From: Planctomycetota bacterium
GTDB taxonomy: Bacteria > Planctomycetota > Brocadiia > SM23-32 > JAKLEA01
Direction: 5' to 3'
Assembly: GCA_022711755.1 (NCBI GenBank)
Contig: JAKLEA010000006.1
Span: forward strand, 124,001-188,000
Length of the DNA: 64,000 nt
Positions within the stretch are counted from its first letter, which is position 1; each line of letters starts with the position of its first letter. Shown here one piece after another: positions 17,118 to 25,274 of the stretch. The notes below the pieces were generated by a model. That model searched no databases and was not told the DNA's origin. It was given only the letters and a program-made list of their open reading frames with translations. The position numbers and the translations under genes are program-made.

Positions 17118-17185
17118 GTAGGGTTCTCTGAACCCACGCGGGGTAGCTATTCCTATTCCGCATGGGTGCAAAGCACCCACCCTAC
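17118..17185. repeat. GTAG-capped palindromic repeat pair (BIME-like)
   Basis: Two opposed units face each other. The left reads GTAGGG, a GTTC..GAAC stem, then CACGCGG. The right, read on the other strand, is GTAGGGT, a GGGTGC-TTT-GCACCC stem, then ATGCGG. Ends are conserved with the copies at 26941, 43889-44089, 63657 and 63815 while the stems differ. It fills the gap between the MBL hydrolase and the phosphotransacylase genes. Confidence 0.8.
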
Positions 17186-17204
17186 GGAGGCGGCGCTCCG
17201 CGCG

Positions 17205-18176
17205 TCAAAGCAATTGCTTCTCATCCAACTGCGGCCCTTTGTCAACGTGAATCGCCGCCCATTCTGTATGCAGCAGCAGTATCCCGAACGCGATGCTGTT
17301 GACCTTGCTGTCAACCGAATCGCTGCGCGAGGCCACCGCCAGCGGGACTGACGCTCCGACCATCGCCCCCGCGATGTCCCGCCGCGAGAGTTGGCCGACC
17401 GCCTTGTAGATGACGTTCCCGCACTCGATCTCAGGCACAATGATGACGTCCGCCCGACCCGCCACCACCGAGCGGATGCTCTTCAGCCGCGCGGACTCCT
17501 CGTCCAGCGCGTTGTCCAGCGCCAGCGGGCCGTCAACCGCGCATCGCCCGAACCTCCCGGCCTCCCCCATCCGCCGGAGCCTGTCCGCCTCGACCGTCGC
17601 CGGCATGGCGTCCGGTTCGACTACCTCGATTGCCGCAATGGCCGCCGCCTTCGGCTCCGCGATGCCCAGCGCCCGCGCGCAGGCCAGCGCGTTGCCGAGA
17701 ATCTGCGCCTTGCGCTCAAGCGACGGCTTGATGTTCACCCCGGCGTCGGACATGACGACCAGACGGTCCCGGTCCGGCGACTCGAACAGCGTTATATGGC
17801 TCAGTATGCCGTTGACAGCAAGCCCTGATGAACGGCTCAGTACCGATTTGGCAAACGCCCGCGTGCTGACAAGGCCCTTCATGGCCAGGTCGCACTCGCC
17901 GTCCCGGGCCATTGCGACGGCCCTTGCGCACGCGGCCTCCGGATTTGCCTCCTCGATGATGGCGACGCCGTCGAGGGAGCAGCCGAGTTCTGCCGCGCTG
18001 CGCCTGATTGCGGCGGTTGAGCCGATGATGGTCGGGAGGACGAGGCCAAGCTCGCGCGCCTTCATCAAGCCACCGAGAGTGTGCGTGTCGTTTGCGGCGG
18101 CGGCAGCGATGCGATGCGGAGGCCATTGCCGCGCCCGCGCGACAAGTTCACGGAACGATCTTATCTGTTCGGTCAT
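17205..18176 (-). CDS. Phosphate butyryltransferase/acetyltransferase family enzyme
   Basis: The 323-residue protein belongs to the PTA/PTB family, which exchanges CoA for phosphate on acyl-CoA. It shows AAANDTHTLGG near the N-terminus, DLAMKGLVSTRAFAKSVL (the GL.sT..f.k..l block of phosphate butyryltransferases), HITLFESPDRDRLVVMSDAGVN and the C-terminal DVIIVPEIECGNVIYK and FGILLLHTEW. Length and the absence of the N-terminal DRTGG-like domain favour a butyryl/propionyl-type enzyme over classical Pta. No kinase (buk/ack) partner is adjacent. Upstream on the same strand is a gamma-glutamyltransferase gene with a palindromic repeat between. Confidence 0.82.
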   Translation of the reverse strand: MTEQIRSFRELVARARQWPPHRIAAAAANDTHTLGGLMKARELGLVLPTIIGSTAAIRRSAAELGCSLDGVAIIEEANPEAACARAVAMARDGECDLAMKGLVSTRAFAKSVLSRSSGLAVNGILSHITLFESPDRDRLVVMSDAGVNIKPSLERKAQILGNALACARALGIAEPKAAAIAAIEVVEPDAMPATVEADRLRRMGEAGRFGRCAVDGPLALDNALDEESARLKSIRSVVAGRADVIIVPEIECGNVIYKAVGQLSRRDIAGAMVGASVPLAVASRSDSVDSKVNSIAFGILLLHTEWAAIHVDKGPQLDEKQLL

Positions 18177-18251
18177 GCGTGTTATTCAAGAGATGCGTTC
18201 TCGCTCGCGACGTTCCGTCGCGCGCTCGGACGCATCCTACGTTGCTTATTC

Positions 18252-18311
18252 CGGCAGGCAAGCCTGCCGAACGATGGCGCAGGCTAGCCCGAAAACGGGC
18301 ATGGCCTGCGC
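18252..18311. repeat. Tandem palindromes between GGT and PTB genes
   Basis: The first hairpin is CGGCAGGC-AA-GCCTGCCG (18252-18269). The second is GCGCAGGC..GCCTGCGC (18277-18311) with an inner CCCG-AAAA-CGGG. No T-tract follows in either direction, so it is not a standard terminator. It resembles the GCAGGC-type palindrome at 42787. Confidence 0.7.
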
Positions 18312-18325
18312 ACTCCAAGAACGGC

Positions 18326-19960
18326 TCAGAATCCCGCGGCGCAGCCGTCCTTGCGCGGGTCCGTTCCGCCGAAGTAGCGCAGCGGATCGTCCTCCCGCCA
18401 GATACCCTGGTAACCGCCGAAGGCGCGGTCTCCGTCCTGAATCCGGTGGCCCATGCAGGCGAGCCGGAGCCTGACAGCGTCCGGGATGCCGCTCTCGAAG
18501 GCGACGATCCCGCCGCCTTCCGCGCGCCTGCCCGCCGGGTCGGAACTGCCGCTGTGATGAACGCGCGGCTGCTCGCCGGCCTGCTGCGGATCCATGCCGA
18601 AGTCAATGATGTTCATCAGAACCTGGACGTGTCCCTGCGGCTGGTGGTCCCCGCCCATGACGCCAAAGGAGAAGACCGGCCTGCCGCCCTTCGTGACGAA
18701 CGCGGGAATGATCGTGTGGAATGGGCGCTTGCCCGGCTCAAGCCGGTTGCGGTGATTCGGATCGAGGGAGAAGCCCTGCCCGCGATTCTGAAGGCAGAAG
18801 CCCAGGCCGGCCGGGGCGTAATGCGATCCCCATCCGTGGTAGATGCTCTGGATGAGCGAGACCATGTTGCCTTCCGAGTCGGCGGCGGTCAGGTAGATCG
18901 TATCCGACTCGTCCGCCGGTTCACCGGGGCGGACGTTCTGCGCCGCGCGTTTCGGGTCAATGAGTTTCGCGCGCTCCGCCGCGTATTCTTTTGAGATCAA
19001 CCATTCCAGAGGAACATCACTGAACTTCATGTCGGCGTAGTAGACCGCCCGGTCCTCGTAAGCGAGCTTCTTCGCCTCGATGAACAGGTGCAGCCGCTCC
19101 GCCGAATCCGGCCCGAGCGACGCGACATCGAAATGCTCCAGCAGGTTGAGCATCTGGAGCGCGGCGATGCCCTGCCCGTTCGGGGGAAGCTCCCAGACGT
19201 CGTAACCGCGATAGCCTGCGCTGACGGGATCAGTCCATTCGATTTCGTGCGCGGCGAAGTCGCGCATCGAGAAGAATCCGCCCTGCTCCTGCGAGAACCT
19301 GACGATCCTCTCGGCAATCCCGCCCAGGTAGAAGGCTTCCGCGCCGCCCCCGGCGATGATTTCAAAGGTTCGGGCCAGATCCGGATTACGGAAGACGTCG
19401 CCGAATTGCGGAGCCTTCCCGCCGGGCATGAAGGTTGCGACCATCGTGGGATGCCGTTCCGGGTCGAAGGGCCAGTCGGCGGCGATGATGGGCGAGACGG
19501 GGAAGCCATTGCGGGCGTATTCGATCGGGGCCTGAAGGATGCGCCCGATGGACATCTTCCCGAGCGAGTCGAGCAGCGCCTGCCACCCGCTCACGCACCC
19601 GGGAACGCTCCAGGCCAGGGGGCTGCGCGCCGGGATTTCCCGCAGGCCGAGGTCGTCCGCGCGGCTCAGGCTCCAGTCCAGCGGCGCGCGGCCGCTGGCA
19701 TTGAGTCCGAGCAGCCTGCCCTTCTTAGCGCTCCAGACGATGGCGAAGAGATCGCCGCCCGGCCCGCAGCTCATCGGCTCGACCAGGCTGAGCATTGCGT
19801 TGGCGCAGACGGCGGCGTCAATCGCGCTGCCGCCGGCCTTCAGAATGTCAACGCCGGCCATGGCGGCCAGGGGCTGGCTGGCGCAGACGATTCCGTTGCG
19901 GCAGGCGAGCGTCGAGCGGTTGCGATTGCGGTTCCGGTTTTTTGCGTTGTCGGTGAACAC
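18326..19960 (-). CDS. Gamma-glutamyltransferase family protein
   Basis: The 544-residue Ntn hydrolase of the non-secreted GGT family has ASQPLAAMAGVDILKAGGSA and the GPGGDLFAIVW block. The autocatalytic threonine lies in SDTIYLTAADSEGNMVSLIQ, followed by the typical LEPGKRPFHTIIPA and FGVMGGDHQPQGHVQ. The family cleaves gamma-glutamyl bonds or acts as a cephalosporin-acylase-like amidase. I place the start at GTG 19960 because CGGAGG lies 7 bases upstream; a TTG further up lacks a site. The N-terminus has an odd NRNRNRNR run encoded by a short tandem repeat. No export signal is seen. Confidence 0.85.
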   Translation of the reverse strand: MFTDNAKNRNRNRNRSTLACRNGIVCASQPLAAMAGVDILKAGGSAIDAAVCANAMLSLVEPMSCGPGGDLFAIVWSAKKGRLLGLNASGRAPLDWSLSRADDLGLREIPARSPLAWSVPGCVSGWQALLDSLGKMSIGRILQAPIEYARNGFPVSPIIAADWPFDPERHPTMVATFMPGGKAPQFGDVFRNPDLARTFEIIAGGGAEAFYLGGIAERIVRFSQEQGGFFSMRDFAAHEIEWTDPVSAGYRGYDVWELPPNGQGIAALQMLNLLEHFDVASLGPDSAERLHLFIEAKKLAYEDRAVYYADMKFSDVPLEWLISKEYAAERAKLIDPKRAAQNVRPGEPADESDTIYLTAADSEGNMVSLIQSIYHGWGSHYAPAGLGFCLQNRGQGFSLDPNHRNRLEPGKRPFHTIIPAFVTKGGRPVFSFGVMGGDHQPQGHVQVLMNIIDFGMDPQQAGEQPRVHHSGSSDPAGRRAEGGGIVAFESGIPDAVRLRLACMGHRIQDGDRAFGGYQGIWREDDPLRYFGGTDPRKDGCAAGF

Positions 19961-20349
19961 AGTCGGCCCTCCGCATGACCTGCATGATGCCGACAAGACA
20001 GATCATTCCAACGACAACCATTGCGAAGTAGATTTGATGGATAACGGCCACAAAAACGGCTCTCAAACAGGCGTCGTTGTAGTGCTTTAATATAGCTTCC
20101 CGGATTGGGAAATCACACCAAATATCCGGGTTCAACGTGTTATGGAATCACCTTCTCGCATAACTTGTGGAATGTGAACGATGATGCGCCATGCACATTC
20201 TCCATTTAACGATGGCATGAACATGCAAGTCTTTACTCTATCGAGTTTAATCGGTAATATCCCGGCCCGGCAATGCCACGACAGACAATAGATTGTCCCC
20301 AAGGTTTTGAAGGCGCAGAATGACAATGCATTAAGTCAGGAGAGTTTCC
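19961..20349. other. Intergenic region with citrate synthase promoter
   Basis: This 389-base gap separates divergent genes and is visibly less GC-rich than its surroundings. Apart from the promoter at 20232-20260 I see no convincing gene; short reading frames here lack ribosome-binding sites. Confidence 0.6.
20232..20260 (+). promoter_or_regulatory. Candidate sigma-70-type promoter for citrate synthase
   Basis: TTTACT and TAATAT are separated by 17 bases, giving a transcript start near 20267 and a leader of about 80 bases before the ATG at 20350. Both hexamers match four or five of six consensus positions. This is a pattern match only. Confidence 0.5.
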
Positions 20350-21831
20350 ATGTGGGAAGAAACAAAAGAAATCACGGAGATAGTCCTTCGGGCAGCCCGG
20401 AAAGCATCACAGGAGCCGATTTCTCAGTCCGAACAGGCATTGCCCGGCAAGGCGATCCATTGGCCGGTCGAATGCGCGATCGGGCCTGGATTGGAGGGCG
20501 CGATAGCCTGTGAAAGCAAAGTCGGCTACGTCAACGGTCTACAGGGACAACTTGTCTACAGGGGATATGACATATTCGAGTTGTGCGCTTATTCGTGTTT
20601 TGAAGAGACATGTTACCTTTTGTTGCACGGCAGGCTTCCGACTTCTTCCCAGTTCGGGAGTTTCCGGAAGCAGTTGGCCGAATATCGGCATGTCCCAAAG
20701 ACGCTGCGCCTGCTGATGAGCTTTCCAGTCGAGGGCATGAATGCAATGGGCGCGCTGAGAATGGGAACGAACCTTATGCGTCAGGAGTTCACGTTCGGCG
20801 ACCTTGAAATTGCCAAACCGGATATTGCTCAGGCGCATGAATCAGATGAAGATACGATTTCCTCCGAGGCGGACCCTGGAGACAAGGCCGAATCTTTTTA
20901 TTCATTCGACACGACAAACACTGTTGTTCTCACAAGCATGGAGGAGACAATCGCGGTATCCGGGAGCAGGAAACCTGCGAAGGGCATACGGCATCAGGAG
21001 GTGTTGCAGGATACATCAAGCCTGGATTCATGCTGCCACCTGATCGCCGGAGCGCCTACCCTGACGGCGGCAATCGCCCGGATCAGAAACGGGCAGATGC
21101 CGATAGAGCCGGATCCGGAATTGAGCCATGCCGCGAATTATCTCTACATGATGACAGGCCGCAGGCCGACAGAGATCGAAGAACGAATCATGGATATCGC
21201 CCTGATTCTCCACGCCGACCACGGCATGAACGCCAGCACATTCGCGGCGATGGTCGTGGCTTCAACCCTCTCGGATATTTACTTTTCAGTCGGAGCCGGG
21301 ATTGCAGCGCTTGCAGGGCCGTTGCACGGCGGCGCCAACGAACAGGTCATTCACATGCTCCGCCAGATAGGGGGACCGTCGAATGCAAAAGAATGGTACG
21401 CAAAGGCTCGCGCCCGCAAGGAGAAGATCATGGGATTCGGACATCGTGTTTACAAGGCGTATGATCCTCGCGCCAGCGTACTAGGCCCATTGGCAAGGCA
21501 TCTGGCATTGGAGAATAAGGAGGCTCAAGTTCTTTTCAGAACAGCCGAAGCCCTTGAAAAGGAAGTAATAGCCGATCTGGGCCAGTCGAAAAGCATCTAT
21601 CCAAACGTGGATTTCTATTCGGGGATTGTTTATTCATGTCTGGGTATTCCAACGGACATGTTCACCCCGACGTTTGCAGTCAGCCGGGTAGCCGGTTGGT
21701 GCGCGCGCGTATTGGAATATCTAAAGAAGAACCGAATCTTCCGTCCGAGGGCGATTTACACAGGCAGGCTCGGAGAGAAATACATTCCCATTGATGCCAG
21801 GCATTCAGCCGGAAAGCCTTCAAAGAGATAA
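20350..21831 (+). CDS. gltA: Citrate synthase with central insertion
   Basis: This enzyme condenses acetyl-CoA and oxaloacetate at entry to the TCA cycle (a methylcitrate-synthase role is possible). The catalytic blocks are present: HADHGMNAST (288-297), GPLHGGANE with H326, GFGHRVYKAYDPR (362-374) and YPNVDFYSG with D421. The total of 493 residues exceeds the usual 370-430. The excess lies between MGALRMGTNL and LIAGAPTLTAAI: about residues 146-228 are polar, acidic and serine-rich (AHESDEDTISSEADPGDK) with no recognisable domain. AGGAG lies 8-9 bases before the ATG. Codon use is less GC-biased than in neighbours, as is the upstream region, hinting at separate ancestry. Confidence 0.88.
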   Translation: MWEETKEITEIVLRAARKASQEPISQSEQALPGKAIHWPVECAIGPGLEGAIACESKVGYVNGLQGQLVYRGYDIFELCAYSCFEETCYLLLHGRLPTSSQFGSFRKQLAEYRHVPKTLRLLMSFPVEGMNAMGALRMGTNLMRQEFTFGDLEIAKPDIAQAHESDEDTISSEADPGDKAESFYSFDTTNTVVLTSMEETIAVSGSRKPAKGIRHQEVLQDTSSLDSCCHLIAGAPTLTAAIARIRNGQMPIEPDPELSHAANYLYMMTGRRPTEIEERIMDIALILHADHGMNASTFAAMVVASTLSDIYFSVGAGIAALAGPLHGGANEQVIHMLRQIGGPSNAKEWYAKARARKEKIMGFGHRVYKAYDPRASVLGPLARHLALENKEAQVLFRTAEALEKEVIADLGQSKSIYPNVDFYSGIVYSCLGIPTDMFTPTFAVSRVAGWCARVLEYLKKNRIFRPRAIYTGRLGEKYIPIDARHSAGKPSKR

Positions 21832-21929
21832 CGACCCGGTTAGCAGCAATCAGGCGCGCCTGTTTAAGACCCGCTCAGGCCCATGCGCGCAATTGTGCCG
21901 GAACAATCCGCCGATTGACTATGTCCGCC

Positions 21930-24452
21930 TCAGCGCGGCAGGGCGTCAAGCGCGAGGAACGAATGCGTGTAGTCCAGGCTCTCGCCCGGCTGAAGGACCT
22001 TCTTTGCGTACATGATGTGGAAGTCGTAGCGGCTCTGTCCCGGATGCCAGTCGTATTCCACCGAACCCATCGCCGATGCGCTGAAGTGGTTCTCAACGCC
22101 CAGCCCGAGCTTTTTATCCCACACAAGCCAGCGACCGCCGGCCATTTCCTGCGGTTTCAGGGCGTAGTAATGATCCGCGCCCCTCTCAAGATCGCCGACG
22201 GCCAGCGATTTGGATTGCCACTTGCCCTCGGCGTTCAGGAACCATCCCTCGCAATCGTTGCAATCGCCCAGGCTGAATCCGGCGTGGTCGTAGGGATTGC
22301 ATTCAACCGGCTTGTCGGAAATGTTCTTCCATGACGCTGAGACCTTGAAGCCGCACGCGCCGGGGATCAGGGAATAGCGCCTCGTCAGCCTCAGCCCCAT
22401 CGCCGGCAGGTCGAGCGCGACGGTCGCGTGCGCGGGGCCGCGATCCACGAGCGTATAGGCGTCGTTCCAGCCGGCGGAGCGCCACTGATCGTTCGGGTAT
22501 CCCTCGTAACCTTCGGCCAGGGGGTATCCCTCCTTGCCGGGGCCGACGCCGTAGAAGAGGTTGCGCCCGTCGGACTTTCGGATGAAGCTCATTGCACGCC
22601 CGCCCATGTCCGGCAGGACCTCAAGCCGGACCTTGTCGTTGTCCAGGATGACGATTTCGCTCTCGGACTTCGTTTTGGGGGTCTTTGATGCCCAGTCGTC
22701 CACGCTGCGCCCCTCGCGGATCTGCTGGACGCCGAACTCCTTTATGCCCGCCATCAAGTCGGCGTAAATCTTCTCCCGCCGGCCGCTGACGTCGAAGACG
22801 ACCTTGTCCCCGCGCCGCTCGTAGGCGCTGGTCATGACGGCCACCATGCCGTAATTCCACCACATGCGGACTTTGCGAAGCTCCTTCCTGACGGCCTCAT
22901 TGCCGGCGGCAAGGGTTTCGGCCTCGTCCAGGCATTTCCCCGCGGCTTCGAGAAGCTCGACCGTGAGGAACTTCGCCGGGCTGTCGAAGATATGGACCTC
23001 GACGCCGGCCTTCGCGACGCCGTCAAGCAGCGTGTCGTAATAGCGCTGAACCGCGGGCGCGGCTGGGCCGTAGACGGCGTCCAGGAACTCGGTCATGGTT
23101 GCCTTCCAGTCCGTCTCCGGTTTCCAGAGGCAGCGGGCGATAATGTAGGACTTCAGCCATGCGTCCTGCCCCCCGCCGCCGGGCGCGTATGCCCCCTGTT
23201 CGAAAATGCCCTTCACGCCGTGATCCGCAAAGAACAGGATGTTCGGCCCCAGCACGCGAATGTTCGGGAACGGGGAAAGGTAATGCCCGAAGTCGGTCGT
23301 GTAGTCCCAGACGAAGAGCCTGTCGCAGACCTTGTCCCAGTCCTTGATGTCCTGAACGAAGCTCTGGTTGTCCTCCCCGTTTTCCAGCGTTTTGCTGAAC
23401 GAGCATTCGATGGAGCATAGGCGGACGATGACGTTCGGACGCGGCTTGACGTGTCGCGGCGCGCTGCGTGTGTACTGATAGGCCAGCGTGTCTATCGCCA
23501 CGTTCGGGAATTCGGCCTTGACGTTGTCCGCCACCTGGTTGACGAAGTACAGCATGACGCCGCTCTGGCTGCCCTCCCTGTCCGCCAGCTCCGCGCATTT
23601 CGGGCATTCGCAATAGTTCCCCCAGTCGTTCTGCGAGACGGATACTATGTCCGCGTTCGGCGTCGCGCGCAGCCATTCCTTCACCTTCTCGGAGCAGATG
23701 CGGACGACCTCCGGATTGGTCAGGCAGAGCTGCGTGTGGTCGTTCGTTCTCTGCCCGTTGATCATGCTGAAGTACTCCGGATGGTCCTTGAAGTAGACCT
23801 CCAGCGGGCACAGCGAGGCGAACGTATGCACGAAGCCGCGATAGATGATCTTCCCGCCGTGCTTGTCCTCAAGATGAGAGTTGGCCCCGTTCATGCGGTT
23901 GCGCGCGCTCCACGTCGCGTCGAAGGCTTCCGTGTAGAACGGCTCGCGGTATTCCAGCCTCGGGATGAAGCGGACGTCCAGTCCGCCCAGAATGATGCTG
24001 TTGCTCTTCGGGATGCGGCTTACCTCGTTCGTGTACCAGCGGCAGCCGAGCCGGGTGTCGAGAAATTCGTAGACGGCGTACATGCTGCCGCGTCTTTTGC
24101 CGCCGGCGAGGACAAGGTTCGGGCCGACCGTTTTCATAACGAAGCCTTCCAGCCCAAGCCCCTCAAGGGAAAGGTCGGGGGCGACCGCGCGCAGCGCGGG
24201 GCTGTCGCCGATCAGTACCATCGGCCCGGCAACCGGCTGCCCGTCTTCGCGAAGCTCCAGCTTCACGCCGCAGATTTCGTTGATGAAGTAAATGAACTCT
24301 CCCGCGCCGAAGCGCTCGCTGGGGGAGCAGTCCTTCGCGATGACGACCGCCGGATTGCCCGGATTGCCGGGGGCGATGGTCATTACCTGAACCTGGCTGC
24401 ATCCCAGCGCCGAGAACGCGGCGACGATTGCCGGCATGGCGAGTCTTCTCAT
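21930..24452 (-). CDS. DUF4838 lipoprotein with GH67-N-like domain (paralogue 2)
   Basis: The 840-residue paralogue of the protein at 13445-15964 has a lipoprotein signal (AIVAAFSALGC), a GH67-N-like domain (AVVIAKDCSPSERFGAGEF) and a DUF4838 barrel with HPEYFSMINGQRTNDHTQLC, NYCECPKCAEL, TLAYQYTRSAPRHVKP, VWDYTTDFGHYLSPFPNIR and GIFEQGAYAPGGGGQD. The C-terminal beta domain (from IVILDNDKVRLEVLPDMGG) resembles glycosidase aldose-epimerase-like folds. I choose the ATG at 24452 because GGGGAG lies 9 bases upstream; an ATG three codons earlier abuts that site too closely. It is convergent with citrate synthase. A surface role in uronic-acid or other glycan processing is inferred from the GH67-N similarity. 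Confidence 0.8.
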   Translation of the reverse strand: MRRLAMPAIVAAFSALGCSQVQVMTIAPGNPGNPAVVIAKDCSPSERFGAGEFIYFINEICGVKLELREDGQPVAGPMVLIGDSPALRAVAPDLSLEGLGLEGFVMKTVGPNLVLAGGKRRGSMYAVYEFLDTRLGCRWYTNEVSRIPKSNSIILGGLDVRFIPRLEYREPFYTEAFDATWSARNRMNGANSHLEDKHGGKIIYRGFVHTFASLCPLEVYFKDHPEYFSMINGQRTNDHTQLCLTNPEVVRICSEKVKEWLRATPNADIVSVSQNDWGNYCECPKCAELADREGSQSGVMLYFVNQVADNVKAEFPNVAIDTLAYQYTRSAPRHVKPRPNVIVRLCSIECSFSKTLENGEDNQSFVQDIKDWDKVCDRLFVWDYTTDFGHYLSPFPNIRVLGPNILFFADHGVKGIFEQGAYAPGGGGQDAWLKSYIIARCLWKPETDWKATMTEFLDAVYGPAAPAVQRYYDTLLDGVAKAGVEVHIFDSPAKFLTVELLEAAGKCLDEAETLAAGNEAVRKELRKVRMWWNYGMVAVMTSAYERRGDKVVFDVSGRREKIYADLMAGIKEFGVQQIREGRSVDDWASKTPKTKSESEIVILDNDKVRLEVLPDMGGRAMSFIRKSDGRNLFYGVGPGKEGYPLAEGYEGYPNDQWRSAGWNDAYTLVDRGPAHATVALDLPAMGLRLTRRYSLIPGACGFKVSASWKNISDKPVECNPYDHAGFSLGDCNDCEGWFLNAEGKWQSKSLAVGDLERGADHYYALKPQEMAGGRWLVWDKKLGLGVENHFSASAMGSVEYDWHPGQSRYDFHIMYAKKVLQPGESLDYTHSFLALDALPR

Positions 24453-24690
24453 CTCATTCATCTCCCCGAACAGAAGTATCCGCCCGGAATCCCGGGCGCG
24501 GATCGGATTGAAAGAAATGTCCGGCGCCGGAGAACTTTCGCGGCGTCGGACATTGCGGTTTTGCTGTTTAGCGCGTGAGCCGGCGCAGCGCTGGAAGGTT
24601 GACCGGTCGCGCGAAAAGAATGCGGAGGAAACCCGGCTTCCCCATGCGTTCAGCATCTGCCTGCGGGATGGCGATTCCCTCGCGCTTTTT

Positions 24691-24745
24691 CCCCTATCCC
24701 GGCGGGAGAGGGTGGCGTTCGCTTCGGCGAACGACGGGTGAGGGG
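24691..24745 (-). repeat. Intergenic palindromic repeat, CCTTCTCCCC family, reverse unit
   Basis: Read on the minus strand it starts CCCCTCACCCGTCG, contains a TTCGCCGAAGCGAA hairpin and ends CCCTCTCCCGCCGGGATAGG. It is a diverged copy of the unit at 15987. Confidence 0.7.
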
Positions 24746-24773
24746 CAATTCCCGCATCTTTGCCGCTGCGACT

Positions 24774-24826
24774 CCCCTCATCCGTCGCTCCGCGCCCGGC
24801 GCGCCGCCTTCTCCCCAGGGAGAAGG
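24774..24826 (+). repeat. Intergenic palindromic repeat, CCTTCTCCCC family, forward unit
   Basis: It starts CCCCTCATCCGTCG, has a GCGCCCGGCGCGC palindrome in the variable part and ends CCTTCTCCCCAGGGAGAAGG. It lies 28 bases after the reverse unit, so the two are arranged head to head. Confidence 0.75.
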
Positions 24827-24938
24827 AAAACTCTTTAAAACCGGCGAACGAGATAACGCTTCCCGGCTTCACGCTTTGAAAGCTTGCTGCATGGCTGCGG
24901 CGCGGCAGAATCATGCGCCGCATCAGCGCCCGACAGCC

Positions 24939-25109
24939 CTACTTGCCCTCGAGTTCCTTCACCTTCGCCTTCAGCGCTTCGTTCTCCTTCTCCAGCGCTT
25001 CGACTTTAGTGATGTACTCCTCGAGTACAGAGACGATTTTGCCCGGCATGAACATCTTGCCCTTTTTGAGTCCGGCGCGCATTTCAGCAGACAGTTTCAG
25101 GTCGCCCAT
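24939..25109 (-). CDS. Small coiled-coil protein
   Basis: The 56-residue protein, which I do not recognise, has a C-terminal half that is a clean heptad coiled coil (VLEEYITKVEALEKENEALK then AKVKELEGK), likely a dimer or trimer. The N-terminal half is basic (MRAGLKKGKMFMPGKI). It is supported as a real gene by AAAGGAGA seven bases before the ATG at 25109; an upstream in-frame ATG has no such site. The sequence has the look of a small structural or adaptor protein, but no function can be assigned. Confidence 0.6.
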   Translation of the reverse strand: MGDLKLSAEMRAGLKKGKMFMPGKIVSVLEEYITKVEALEKENEALKAKVKELEGK

Positions 25110-25274
25110 TCCAAGTCTCCTTTCAGTCCCGCCGCCCGAGGGCGGCATGAATCCGGTTTGAACCAGCGCAATCACGGCATGGTAGTCCGGCGCGGCGGCG
25201 ATTTCAATCTTGAAGCCTTGATGATGAAACGCGCGCCGGACCGATACGCCGGGGATAAAACTCGATACGCCGTG

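Larger units (their letters stand above)
24453..24938. other. Repeat-containing intergenic region
   Basis: This 486-base gap between two minus-strand genes holds two dispersed palindromic repeats (24691-24745 and 24774-24826) and otherwise no coding signal that I accept. The in-frame extension of the DUF4838 gene through it reads the repeats and is rejected. Confidence 0.6.

Noticed and set aside
19880..19940. The NRNRNRNR run in the gamma-glutamyltransferase as a possible tandem-repeat switch
   Set aside because: It is only about four codon pairs and is not a pure repeat at the DNA level, so slippage is unlikely; it is simply a basic N-terminal tail.
24453..24923. An N-terminal extension of the second DUF4838 gene
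   Set aside because: It also reads two dispersed repeats, and the lipoprotein signal begins at the ATG near 24452.
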